A stretch of 64,000 bases of DNA from Spirochaetaceae bacterium bin103. Its GTDB lineage: Bacteria > Spirochaetota > Spirochaetia > SZUA-6 > Bin103. The notes under the pieces are model-generated. The model searched no databases, was not told where the DNA came from, and was given only the letters and a program-made list of their open reading frames with translations. Positions within the stretch are counted from its first letter, which is position 1, and the number at the start of each line of letters is the position of its first letter. The stretch is taken from the NCBI GenBank assembly GCA_002238925.1, contig MPNH01000010.1, forward strand, positions 1-64,000. Direction: 5' to 3'. Of this stretch, positions 15,039 to 23,499 are shown one piece after another. The position numbers and the translations under genes were made by a program.

Positions 15039-16583
15039 ATGCAGAAACTGTTTCTATTGGGCTCAGCGATGGTGCTGGCCGCCGCCGGAGCGTTTGCCGC
15101 CGCTGCCGGAGAGGAGAGCGCGGCGATGGACAACGAGCCGACCGTGCTGAAGGTGGTGCTGCAGGATCGCGGCACCGCGCCGATCAACGTCGACTCGTCC
15201 GTGATCGACGCGATCGAGGAGCAGTTGAATATCATCTTCGACATCACCGCAATTCCGGGCGGGGGCGACTACAACCAGAAGAAGCGCACCCTGATCGCCA
15301 CCGACGACGTGCCCGACATCCTCAAGGTGCACCGCAACGACCTGGTCGAATTCGGCGACACCGGCGTGTTCCTGGCACTGAACGAGATGATCGACACCCA
15401 GGTGCCCAACTACAAGCGCATCCTGGAGGGCAACGAGCGCGTGCAGAAGACCGCCATCGACGGCGTCTACTACGCGTTCGCCACCACCAAGCGGTTCGAG
15501 TTTCACCGCGGCATCATCAGCGTGATCCGCACCGACGTGGTGGCCGACCTGGGACTGGAGTTGCCGCAGACCTTCGACGAGCTGTACGACGTGCTGGCGG
15601 CCATCAAGCAGGCCCACCCCGACAGCCACGTGTGGACCAACCGGGGCGGCGGCCGCAGCCTGGTGCGCAACACCTCCTACGCGTTCGGCACCGGCGGCGA
15701 CATCTACTACGATCCCGCGATCGACGGCGGGCGCTGGGCGTACGGCCCGATCCAGCCGCAATACCGCAACCTGCTGGCGTACCTGCACCGCGCCTACGAC
15801 GAGGGCATTCTCGACCCCGACTTCGCCACCCTCACCACTGCTCAGTGGCGCGAGAAGCAGGGCTCGGAGAAGAGCTTCTTCTTCTACGACAACCCCACCT
15901 ACGGCAAGCGCGCCAACGACGCCATCGTGCCGGTCAATCCGGACGCATGGTGGGCGCCGACCGACGTGCTGACGAACTCGCTGGGGCAGCGGCGCTCGCT
16001 GTTCTACGAGGAGGAGGTGTCGAGCCAGATGTGGGCGGTCGGCCAGAAGACCGAGGCGCAGGACGCCATTGCGAGCTTCTTCAACTTCGCCTACACGGAT
16101 GAGTTCGCGGAGATGAAGGCGTTCGGACTCGAGGGCGTGCACTGGGTGCGCGACGGCGACGACTACCGCTTTACCGAAGAGATGCGCGCCGAGTACACCA
16201 GCGAAACCGGCGCCTACCTGATCGACAAGTTCATGAACGAGGTGGGCACCGGCGCCTACGGTGCGTTCTCGCCCTACATCGACATGCGCCTGTACCGGAT
16301 GAACTGGCCGGAGTACCAGATCAACTGGTACCTGGACATGGAGGCCACCGGCCACTGGGACGACCCGAAGGTGGTGGCGCCGTTCATCTCCGACGAACGC
16401 GAGGAAATCACCAACCTGACGGCGTCGCTGAACACGCAGGTGCACGCCGCCATCGACAAAGTGATTCTGGGCGACATGAGCCTGGAGGAGTGGGACGACC
16501 TGGTTGCCAAGATCAAACCGGACGCGATGCGGCTGGAAGAGATCCACAACGCCGCCGAGAAGCGCTACCAGATGTCGCGGTAG
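15039..16583 (+). CDS. Extracellular solute-binding protein of the LplB/LplC transporter
   Basis: 514 residues. Signal segment about 4-22 ending A-F-A-A-A-A-G-E-E, followed by an acidic linker. The mature domain has the large family 1 binding-protein layout, including the D-P-D-F-A segment shared with the paralogues at 30311 and 32045. AAGGAGGG lies eight bases before ATG 15039; the in-frame GTG at 15030 is rejected because it overlaps that site. Its position directly behind LplC and ahead of an oxidoreductase and a sulfatase suggests the ligand is their substrate or its precursor. Confidence 0.88.
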   Translation: MQKLFLLGSAMVLAAAGAFAAAAGEESAAMDNEPTVLKVVLQDRGTAPINVDSSVIDAIEEQLNIIFDITAIPGGGDYNQKKRTLIATDDVPDILKVHRNDLVEFGDTGVFLALNEMIDTQVPNYKRILEGNERVQKTAIDGVYYAFATTKRFEFHRGIISVIRTDVVADLGLELPQTFDELYDVLAAIKQAHPDSHVWTNRGGGRSLVRNTSYAFGTGGDIYYDPAIDGGRWAYGPIQPQYRNLLAYLHRAYDEGILDPDFATLTTAQWREKQGSEKSFFFYDNPTYGKRANDAIVPVNPDAWWAPTDVLTNSLGQRRSLFYEEEVSSQMWAVGQKTEAQDAIASFFNFAYTDEFAEMKAFGLEGVHWVRDGDDYRFTEEMRAEYTSETGAYLIDKFMNEVGTGAYGAFSPYIDMRLYRMNWPEYQINWYLDMEATGHWDDPKVVAPFISDEREEITNLTASLNTQVHAAIDKVILGDMSLEEWDDLVAKIKPDAMRLEEIHNAAEKRYQMSR

Positions 16584-16604
16584 GCTGGGCTGGCCGGTAA
16601 CGAC

Positions 16605-18872
16605 ATGACTCACCGCAACATAACGCTGCCACTTGGCGAGCAGTGCGATATGGACGTGCTGGTGGCCGGCGGCGGCGTGGCCGGGGTGTACGCCGCGCTG
16701 GGCGCCGCGGATCACGGTGCGGGCGTGCTGCTGGTCGAGCAGCACGGCTTCGTGGGCGGGCAGGGCACGGCCGGCGGCGTGCACACCTTCTGCGGAGAAA
16801 CCCGGTTCGTGAACGACCGCTGGCGCGAGATGCTGCGCCGGCTGGACGCGTTCGGCGGCATTGCCCGCTACCGGCCCAACGCCGACGGGCGCGCGTTCGA
16901 CTGCGAGAGCCTCAAGTTCGTACTGCAGGAGATGCTCGCCGAAGCGGGCGTGGAGCTGCTGCTGCACACGCAGGTGTTGGCCGTGGAGCGCTCCGGGGAG
17001 CGCGGCGCCGACCGCGTGGCCGGGGTGGTGCTGGCCAACAAGAGCGGGCTGACGCGCGTTGCCCCGGGGGTCGCGGTGGACGCCACCGGCGACGCCGACC
17101 TGGTGGCGCGCGGCGGCTGGCCGTTCCGCAAGGGGGGGCCGGTGCTGATGCCCGGCGACCCGCCGACGGTGGACGAGGCGGCGGGCCGGCTGCAGTTGCC
17201 GATGAGCCTCTATTTCACCCTGGTGGACAACGGCGCGCCGGTACAGCCGCAACTGCCGCCCGGTTGTCCGCGCTACGGCGACGACGAGGCGGTGCCGATG
17301 ATCACCGTCATCCCGCACGGCCACCACGTAACCGTGAAGATGAAGGTGATCGGCCACGACGCCACCGACGGCGCCTCGCTGTCGGCCGCGGAACAGGCGG
17401 GCCGCCGGCAGATGATGGGCGTCGTGCACTACCTGCAAACCATCGGCTACCGCGGCAAGCGCTTCCCCAACCACCGGCTGGCGTGGGTGGCGCCGCACAT
17501 CGGCATCCGCGAAGGCCGGCGGGTGGAGGCGCTCTACTCGCTGTGCGCCGACGACATCCTGGCCGGGCGCCACTTCCCGGACGCCGTGGCGGTGGGCTCC
17601 TACCACACCGACTACCACTGGCCCACGGTAGTGCAGCGCGCCGGCACCGGCATCACGGTGCAATGCCCGCCGCACCAGATCCCGCTGCGCGCCATGCGCC
17701 CGCGCGGCGCCGCCAACCTGCTGGTGCCGGGCCGCTGCCTGGGCGGCGACCACCTGGCCACCAGCTCGTTCCGGGTCATGGGCACCTGCGCGCAGACCGG
17801 CTTCGCCGCCGGCGTGACGGCGGCCCTGGCGGCTCCTTCGGGCTCCGTGGACGCGGTGTCCGTGCCGGCAGTGCGCGCCCGGCTGCGGCAGGCCGGCGTA
17901 CGCCTGGATCTGGCCCCCTACTACAGCTACCTGCGCCGCCGCCGCGGCTACGACGAGCACGCGGGCACGGCGCCAGGGCCGGTCACCGGCTTGGCCGTCG
18001 CCGAACTGCCCACCGGCGAGGTGCTTCTTGCCTACGCCTCCGGCGGCGAGGTCGGCGTGCTGCGCCGCTACGAAGAGTGCTGGCAACCGGCGGCAGAACC
18101 GGCGCGCGGGATGCTGGCGGACCCGGATGGCGCAGCGGCCGCGAGCGCCGGTGCGGAGGTGGCTCTGGCCGTGCACGACGCCGAACGCAACCGGATCGAG
18201 GGCCTGGAGCAGGCGGCCGCGATGGCCGAGGAGGTGCGGGAGAGCGACGCGCCGCCCGGGGTCGAGTTACACGCCGCCGGGGTTCGCTGGCTGTCGTGCG
18301 ACGGCGGCGCCACTTGGCACACTCGGAGCGCTGCGCCGAACGGCGACGTTGCCGGCGCCGGCAGTGGCTCCGGCCGCAACGTCGACACCGGAAGCAACTT
18401 CGGCATACGAGCAGACAGCAACGGCCAAGTTGCCGAGCCAGACGGTATCGGCAGGCGTGGCCATACTACCGGCATCGACGCCGGTGTCCCGGCGCCGCCG
18501 ACGCCGGGGGCCGCCGTGGCAGCCTTGACGCTGACCGAGGACGACCGCGCCACTCTCGGCGTACGGCGCCTGTACGCCGCGGCGTGGGCGAACCTGCAAG
18601 GCGTAGTGATAGGCACTTCGACTGGAGACGGTTCCTGGCGGGAGACCTTGATCGCAGTACCGGGCGGCCGCGGCCCATGCACCCTGGCGGCGACCGCGGA
18701 TGGTGTGCTGCTGGCATGCACCGATGGCACCGCCATCCGCTGCAGCCGCGTGCCGCTGGATGCCTTCATCGGCGACGGCGGGCACCGCGAGGCCGCTACA
18801 GCCAACTGGCACCACGACAGCGCCGACTTGATCGCCACCCTCCGGGAACGCCAGCCGGCGGACACCCCGTAA
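16605..18872 (+). CDS. FAD-dependent oxidoreductase fused to a BNR-like tail
   Basis: 755 residues. Residues about 1-430 are an FAD-dependent oxidoreductase of the PF12831 type: dinucleotide fold V-L-V-A-G-G-G-V-A-G-V-Y near 18-29, E-Q-H-G-F-V-G-G-Q-G-T near 45-55, D-A-T-G-D-A-D near 160, and a C-terminal FAD contact G-R-C-L-G-G-D-H. The remaining about 300 residues are not part of that family. They contain one clean Asp-box, S-C-D-G-G-A-T-W, plus strand-like repeats, resembling sialidase/BNR beta-propellers. A Gly/Ser/Asn-rich linker lies in the tail. It begins 22 bases after the SBP gene, so it belongs to the transporter operon. No signal peptide, so cytoplasmic. Confidence 0.8.
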   Translation: MTHRNITLPLGEQCDMDVLVAGGGVAGVYAALGAADHGAGVLLVEQHGFVGGQGTAGGVHTFCGETRFVNDRWREMLRRLDAFGGIARYRPNADGRAFDCESLKFVLQEMLAEAGVELLLHTQVLAVERSGERGADRVAGVVLANKSGLTRVAPGVAVDATGDADLVARGGWPFRKGGPVLMPGDPPTVDEAAGRLQLPMSLYFTLVDNGAPVQPQLPPGCPRYGDDEAVPMITVIPHGHHVTVKMKVIGHDATDGASLSAAEQAGRRQMMGVVHYLQTIGYRGKRFPNHRLAWVAPHIGIREGRRVEALYSLCADDILAGRHFPDAVAVGSYHTDYHWPTVVQRAGTGITVQCPPHQIPLRAMRPRGAANLLVPGRCLGGDHLATSSFRVMGTCAQTGFAAGVTAALAAPSGSVDAVSVPAVRARLRQAGVRLDLAPYYSYLRRRRGYDEHAGTAPGPVTGLAVAELPTGEVLLAYASGGEVGVLRRYEECWQPAAEPARGMLADPDGAAAASAGAEVALAVHDAERNRIEGLEQAAAMAEEVRESDAPPGVELHAAGVRWLSCDGGATWHTRSAAPNGDVAGAGSGSGRNVDTGSNFGIRADSNGQVAEPDGIGRRGHTTGIDAGVPAPPTPGAAVAALTLTEDDRATLGVRRLYAAAWANLQGVVIGTSTGDGSWRETLIAVPGGRGPCTLAATADGVLLACTDGTAIRCSRVPLDAFIGDGGHREAATANWHHDSADLIATLRERQPADTP

Positions 18873-18968
18873 CCGCGCCGGACCAACCGCAGTCTTGTCA
18901 ACACCGACTGTACCCGGCACGCGCAACGCTTCGGCTCGGCTCTGGCGTAGCCGGGATCACCAACAACG

Positions 18969-20432
18969 GTGAGGCAGCAGCCGAACTTCCTGTTCCTGAT
19001 CGCGCACGACATCTCACCGCGCTTCGGCTGCTACGGCGATGCGCGCGCCGTAACCCCGAACTTCGACGCACTTGCCGCCGGCGGCACCCTGTTCGAGAAC
19101 GCGTTCTGCCAGTTCCCGATGTGTGCGCCGGCGCGCACCTGCCTGATGACCGGTTGCCGGCCCGGCACCGTGCAGCGCTACGACATCGGCGGCGCCGACT
19201 ACTTTGCCGGCCTGCGCCGCCGGCTGCCCTGGATCCGCACCCTCCCCGAGTTGCTGCGCAGCGCCGGTTACCAAACAGTTTGCCTGCACAAGGTGCTGCA
19301 CGAGTACGAGGCCGATCCGCCGAGCTGGAGCGAGCCGCCCTGGTACGCTGACAGCGGCGACGTACCGGCTTGGTGTCCGGACGACTTCGACTGCCGCGAA
19401 CGAGCGCGGCGCTACCAGTCGGGCGCCAACCGCAGCCTGATGGAAGCACGCTTCCGCCTGTTGCAGGCTGCCGAACCGTCCGCCGCCACCGAGTTCAAGC
19501 GCTGGCGCGGCGGCCCGGTCGAACGCGCACCGGTGGACGACGCCGCCTACTACCCCGGAGAAACCGCCGACCGGGCGATCGCGCGGCTGCATGCCCACGC
19601 CGCCGACCGTGGCGCCGCGCCGCTGTTTCTCGGCGTCGGGTTCTGCAACACCCACCTGCCGTGGCTGGCCCCGGAGCGCTACTGGCGGCTGCACGACGCC
19701 ACCGACTTCGGCGCCGCAGCCGGCTACGACACGTCCCGCCCCGCCCCGCTCGCGAAGGAGTTGGCGGTGGCCGGCAACGAGCCGTTCCAGTACTACCGGC
19801 AAGACGATCACATTCCCGGCGCTCGCGCTGCCTGGCAGCCCACGACCCCGCAAGCCAGGGAGCTGCGCCACGGCCACTACGCCGCGGTCAGCTACCTCGA
19901 CGCCCAGGTCGGCCGCATCCTCGCCGCCCTTGACGACACCGGTCTGGCCGGCAACACCGTAGTGGTGTTCACCACCGACCACGGTTTCGCCCTCGGCGAA
20001 CACCGCCACTGGGGCAAGGGCATGCCCTGGGAACCTGACCTGCGCGTTCCCCTCCTCCTGCGCGCACCGGGTGCCGGCTCAGGTCAACCCGTAACCGCGC
20101 TCACCGAACACGTCGACCTGCTGCCCACCCTCCTGGAACAGGCCGGCCTGGAACCGCCCGCGTGGGCCGAGGGCAGCAGCCTTACGCCCCTGCTCCGCAA
20201 CCCCGCCGCGCCCGGCAAGCCGGCGACGTTCTCCCAGGCGCGCCGCGGCGCGCTCACCGCCCACTCCACCCGCACTCCCCGCCACCGCTACACCCGCTGG
20301 CTCGACCCCGCCGGCCACCTGCACACCGAGGAACTCTACGACCACCGCGCCGACCCCGCCGAGGCCACCAACCTCGCCCCGGATGCCGACCGGTCCCTCC
20401 TCGCCCACCTGCGCAGCATCAGCCCCAACTGA
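18969..20432 (+). CDS. Type I sulfatase, iduronate-2-sulfatase-like
   Basis: 487 residues from GTG 18969. Sulfatase motif C52-A-P-A-R with Cys52 as the formylglycine precursor; upstream L-I-A-H-D supplies metal ligands, and F-T-T-D-H-G-F-A-L-G-E-H-R-H-W and the preceding Y-L-D-A-Q-V-G-R-I are typical of iduronate-sulfatase-like enzymes. No signal peptide is visible. It follows the FAD enzyme by 96 bp on the same strand and probably acts on the same imported substrate. In-frame ATG starts are too far inside the fold to be right. Confidence 0.9.
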   Translation: MRQQPNFLFLIAHDISPRFGCYGDARAVTPNFDALAAGGTLFENAFCQFPMCAPARTCLMTGCRPGTVQRYDIGGADYFAGLRRRLPWIRTLPELLRSAGYQTVCLHKVLHEYEADPPSWSEPPWYADSGDVPAWCPDDFDCRERARRYQSGANRSLMEARFRLLQAAEPSAATEFKRWRGGPVERAPVDDAAYYPGETADRAIARLHAHAADRGAAPLFLGVGFCNTHLPWLAPERYWRLHDATDFGAAAGYDTSRPAPLAKELAVAGNEPFQYYRQDDHIPGARAAWQPTTPQARELRHGHYAAVSYLDAQVGRILAALDDTGLAGNTVVVFTTDHGFALGEHRHWGKGMPWEPDLRVPLLLRAPGAGSGQPVTALTEHVDLLPTLLEQAGLEPPAWAEGSSLTPLLRNPAAPGKPATFSQARRGALTAHSTRTPRHRYTRWLDPAGHLHTEELYDHRADPAEATNLAPDADRSLLAHLRSISPN

Positions 20433-20528
20433 CGAATCAGCCTGTCCGCCAGCAACCAGCGGCAGACTGGTGCGACTCGCCGATGACACGGTGCCATGTT
20501 CTATGGTTAACAATGCGTCCGGTACACG

Positions 20529-21221
20529 ATGTCTCGTATTGGCCCGCGTCTGCTTCGATCGGCTGTCCTTGCAATCGTATTCCTCGCGGCAGCGGCTGTC
20601 GGCCATACACATCCGGGCGGTAGGGCGAGTGACGGTTGCCACTTCTGCCGCTCGAATTGCGAGAAGTGGGATCTCGAGAAGGACGAGCGCCACTGCCACG
20701 ACGACGGCTCCGCTTCCTCCGTATCCGATTCCCCGGCTACGCCAACCGCGGCGTGCAAGCGCGGCAGCGGTGAGACGTGGCGCGGGCTGGTGGTGGCGCC
20801 GGAGTGCCGCTGTACACCGTACGATCGGGATGACTACCCGTATCCGCAAAGCGTCGAACCGCTCATCGCCAAGCGAGACGGGATGAGATCGCCTTACGAC
20901 GGCGCGGTGTTTCGCAGCCTGAAGGAATCGGACATCGAGCATGTCGTGTCCATTTCCGAAGCGCACGACAGCGGATTGTGCGCCGCCAGCGCCAATGTGC
21001 GCAGGCTATTCGCCCGCGACCTCGACAACCTCGCGCTGGCGACGCCGCGCTTGAACCGCTACGAAAAAAGCGGTCACGACGCGGCCGAGTGGCTGCCGGC
21101 CCTGAACAAGTGCTGGTATGCCAGGACCATCATCGCCGTGCGCCAAGAGTACCGGCTGACCATCGACCTACGGGAGGCCAAGGCTCTGCAAGCGGTGCTG
21201 GCCGCGTGTGAATCGAGCTGA
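20529..21221 (+). CDS. Secreted HNH-type nuclease with a Cys/His-rich N-terminal module
   Basis: 230 residues. A signal peptide (about 8-26) ends A-A-V-G-H. The mature N-terminus (H-T-H-P-G-G-R-A-S-D-G-C-H then C-x3-C and H-C-H) resembles the YHYH/excalibur-like extracellular modules. The C-terminal half has the DUF1524-like HNH pattern: D-I-E-H-V-V-S near 139, a downstream D-N-L-A-L-A with N-R near 175-183, and D-A-A-E-W-L-P. That matches small secreted DNases. A stand-alone gene with a TATGGT at 20502-20507 as possible -10. Substrate and purpose (nutrient DNA or biofilm release) are inference. Confidence 0.7.
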   Translation: MSRIGPRLLRSAVLAIVFLAAAAVGHTHPGGRASDGCHFCRSNCEKWDLEKDERHCHDDGSASSVSDSPATPTAACKRGSGETWRGLVVAPECRCTPYDRDDYPYPQSVEPLIAKRDGMRSPYDGAVFRSLKESDIEHVVSISEAHDSGLCAASANVRRLFARDLDNLALATPRLNRYEKSGHDAAEWLPALNKCWYARTIIAVRQEYRLTIDLREAKALQAVLAACESS

Positions 21222-21291
21222 GGCCGCGCCGTCACTCCGTCGCACAGGCGACGATGAGTACGATACTCATCTGCGTGCTCCGCCACCAGGC

Positions 21292-21513
21292 CTACACGCA
21301 GCCGGGGAACTCGCGGCCGCGGATGGACAGGAACGGCAGCAGGTCGGGGCGCTCGCGCAGCTCGGGGAGGTACCAGGTGCGGGCGCGCCTGTAGTGGGTG
21401 GCGTAGCCGCGCCGGCGCCGCGGACTGCGGTTGGCGCCGCTGCGGTGATAGGTAAGGCTGTGGTGGAAGCTCACGCTGCGCGCACCGCGGGTATAATGCG
21501 GTTCGTGGACCAA
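21292..21513 (-). pseudogene. C-terminal remnant of a PhyH-family dioxygenase
   Basis: A 73-residue frame reads V-S-F-H-H-S-L-T-Y-H-R-S-G-A-N-R-S followed by R-R-R-G-Y-A-T-H-Y. This is the distal-His/Arg block and C-terminus of phytanoyl-CoA dioxygenase family proteins. The N-terminal two thirds, including the HxD motif, are missing; their place is taken by the start of the MFS gene on the opposite strand. The frame has no credible start codon. It is a deletion remnant, and its far end supplies the TATAAT used as a possible MFS promoter. Confidence 0.65.
21492..21497 (+). promoter_or_regulatory. Possible -10 element of the MFS gene
   Basis: A consensus TATAAT 39 bases before GTG 21537. No matching -35 is seen at 16-18 bp, so the promoter call is tentative. 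Confidence 0.35.
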
Positions 21514-21536
21514 CCGATTCGGCTCGGTGCGGCGTA

Positions 21537-22775
21537 GTGGCGGCGGCGGTGCGCAAGCCGCGGCTGAGCGAGGCGTCCGGCGCGTTCCGGTACCCCGCGT
21601 TCCGGCGGGTATGGGTCACCGGCGTGCTGATCGCACTGGCCGCCTGGACCGAACGCCTCGCCGCCGGCTGGCTGATCCTGACCGAGACCGATTCGGTGTT
21701 CCTGACCGCGGTGTCGTTTGCGGTTCGCCAAGCGCCGGGGCTGATCGCCGCACCGATTGCCGGCGCGTTGAGCGACCGCATGCCGCGCAGCCGGTTGCTC
21801 GGGCTCGCGGCGGCATTCCGAGCCGTACTCCTGGCCCTGCTCGCGCTGTTCGCCCTGTCCGGCCTGGAACCGCTGTGGGTCGCGTTCGTGCTGATCGCGC
21901 TGGCCGGCGTTGCGCACTCGTTCGAGACGCCGTGCACCCAAGCGCTGGTGACCGACTCCGTCCCGCGCCGCGCCGCCATGAACGCGGTCGCACTGCAATC
22001 GGTGGGCGCGCGTGGCGTGGGCGCCCTGGGTGGGCTGCTAGGCGGCGTGGTGATCGCCAGCTACGGCATTCCGGCCGCCCTGTTTGCCGGCGCGGCCGTG
22101 TCTCTGGCCGGCGGCCTGGTGGTGGCAACGATGCGCCCGCCGGCGGCGCGGAGCGCGCGGCCCGGCCGCCGCGACACGTCGGTCCTGAGCGACGTGGCCG
22201 ATGGGCTGCGGGTGATGTTCTCCGTCCCGCTGGTGAGGACGCTGCTTTTGCTCGCGGTGCTGGTGGAGATGTTCGGGTTCGCCTACCACTCGGTGCTGCC
22301 CGCCGTGGCGCGCAACGTGCTGGAGGTGGGCGAGGTGGGGCTGGGCGTGCTGACCATGATGGCCGGGTTCGGCTCGCTGGCGGGGGTACTGGCGCTGACC
22401 GCGATCGGCAACGTCCGGCGCAGGGGGCTGCTGCTGATCGGCATCACCCTCGGGTACGGCGCGTTCCTGGTGTCATTCGCTTCCTCGGGGCTGTTCCCCC
22501 TGTCGCTGGCCCTGATCACCGGCGTGGGCGCGATGGCGGCTGCCTTCGACGCGATGCAGTGGACCCTGCTGCAACAGTACGTGCCCGACCACATGCGCGG
22601 CCGCGCCATCGGCGGCTGGGTGTTCGCCATCGGCTTCGGATGGGTAGGCTACCTGACCCTCGGTGCCGTCGCAGAATACGTCGGCGTGCAGTGGGCCCTG
22701 GCCGCCACGGGAACGCTGGTAGTGCTGACCGGCCTCGCCGCCGCCGCCGTTGCCCCCAAGCTGCGCGCGGCGTAA
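21537..22775 (+). CDS. MFS transporter, MFS_3/enterobactin-exporter-like
   Basis: 412 residues with about eleven to twelve hydrophobic helices; the loop after helix 2 reads G-A-L-S-D-R-M-P-R-S-R, the MFS A-motif (G-x3-D-R-x-G-R-R variant). The order and the W-x-E-R-L-A-A-G-W opening fit the MFS_3 subfamily of proton-driven exporters (EntS-like). Start GTG 21537; no Shine-Dalgarno site is evident. Substrate unknown. It overlies the edge of the PhyH remnant. Confidence 0.8.
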   Translation: MAAAVRKPRLSEASGAFRYPAFRRVWVTGVLIALAAWTERLAAGWLILTETDSVFLTAVSFAVRQAPGLIAAPIAGALSDRMPRSRLLGLAAAFRAVLLALLALFALSGLEPLWVAFVLIALAGVAHSFETPCTQALVTDSVPRRAAMNAVALQSVGARGVGALGGLLGGVVIASYGIPAALFAGAAVSLAGGLVVATMRPPAARSARPGRRDTSVLSDVADGLRVMFSVPLVRTLLLLAVLVEMFGFAYHSVLPAVARNVLEVGEVGLGVLTMMAGFGSLAGVLALTAIGNVRRRGLLLIGITLGYGAFLVSFASSGLFPLSLALITGVGAMAAAFDAMQWTLLQQYVPDHMRGRAIGGWVFAIGFGWVGYLTLGAVAEYVGVQWALAATGTLVVLTGLAAAAVAPKLRAA

Positions 22776-22800
22776 CGGAACGTGCGGGCAACTGCACCGG

Positions 22801-23185
22801 CTACGGCGAATGTTCGGACCACTGTTGTTGCGGTCCATCCAACAGCAGCGACAGGTGGTTGAGAATATCTCGCCCCATGATGCCGCGATCATCCTCGATC
22901 AGAAGATACCGCCCGCGGAAGGCTCGCCCCAGGAACAGGGAGATCCAGTATCACAACGGGAGCCGAAGTCGTGCTGCCGTCGAAACCGATCAACTCGTAG
23001 AGTTGACCAGCCATGGGTTGAATGCCGAGTTGCTCGACCGTACTCTCGGGAAGCAGTGTTACATCCGCGCCAGTATCCATAAGCAACGGCACGTCGTGGG
23101 CCGACTCTCTGCCGTGGACGTTTCGCAAGGAGACCTGAACCACCGGCGCTGGTGGATCGCAATCGGTGGCATCATAGCGTGGCAT
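22801..23185 (-). pseudogene. Retropepsin-like aspartic protease gene with one frameshift
   Basis: The first frame (ATG 23185) gives L-L-M-D-T-G-A-D-V-T-L-L-P, the D-T-G-A catalytic motif of single-domain retropepsin-like proteases. After V-P-G-A near 22930 the frame is lost, while another frame continues naturally: F-R-G-R-Y-L-L-I-E-D-D, then G-R-D-I-L-N-H-L, then L-L-L-D-G-P, ending at TAG 22801. The span is one base more than a multiple of three; dropping one G from the GGGG run at about 22929-22932 restores a protein of about 127 residues. Either a recent inactivating mutation or a sequence error. It overlaps the upstream small gene by 14 bp. Confidence 0.7.
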
Positions 23186-23387
23186 CCGTTGGCACCTCTA
23201 TGACCTGCTTGGCAAAGTCGTGGGCTTGTTCCGGACGCGCAAGTCGCGGGCTGCGCGCGTAAGCCATCGGTGTCGCCTCAACATCGGGAATCACGACGTA
23301 TACCTTCGTGTGCTCGGGTAGCTCCACCTCGTGGCGCAGCCTGACACGGCCGTCTTCAATTACGCCTTCAACGGTCATCGTTGCCAT
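23172..23387 (-). CDS. Small antitoxin-like protein (DUF104/AF2212-like) paired with the retropepsin
   Basis: 71 residues. The N-terminal strand-rich part (M-T-V-E-G-V-I-E-D-G-R-V-R-L) is like the short AF2212/DUF104 beta-barrel proteins annotated as antitoxins. The C-terminal half is charged. GGGGG lies six bases before ATG 23387. The retropepsin gene starts 14 bp before its stop, so the two are coupled. Such small proteins commonly sit beside retropepsin-like or PIN genes; the meaning of the retropepsin pairing is not established. Confidence 0.6.
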   Translation of the reverse strand: MATMTVEGVIEDGRVRLRHEVELPEHTKVYVVIPDVEATPMAYARSPRLARPEQAHDFAKQVIEVPTDATL

Positions 23388-23499
23388 CGTTCACCCCCGC
23401 TAGTTCAGTGGCAGCCCGATCGATAGCAAGCGTACATCATCGGTACGTGTGCGGAAACCCGGCAAACGCCGCCCAAACACTCATGTTGGTTCCTTCCCC

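Noticed and set aside
16578-16604. TAGGCT at the SBP stop codon as promoter of the FAD enzyme gene
   Set aside because: No -35 at 16-18 bp, 18 bases to the start, and the gene is 22 bp behind the SBP in an operon.
15063-18176. A 1037-residue minus-strand frame over the SBP and FAD enzyme genes
   Set aside because: Low-complexity His/Arg/Val sequence mirroring third-position GC of the real genes on the other strand.
16643-19351. A 902-residue plus-strand frame overlapping the FAD enzyme and sulfatase
   Set aside because: Arg/Gly-rich shadow; the alternative frame has clear FAD and sulfatase motifs.
22801-23185. Programmed frameshift in the retropepsin gene
   Set aside because: No slippery heptamer or downstream pseudoknot is evident; removing one G from a GGGG run restores the frame, so error or mutation is preferred.
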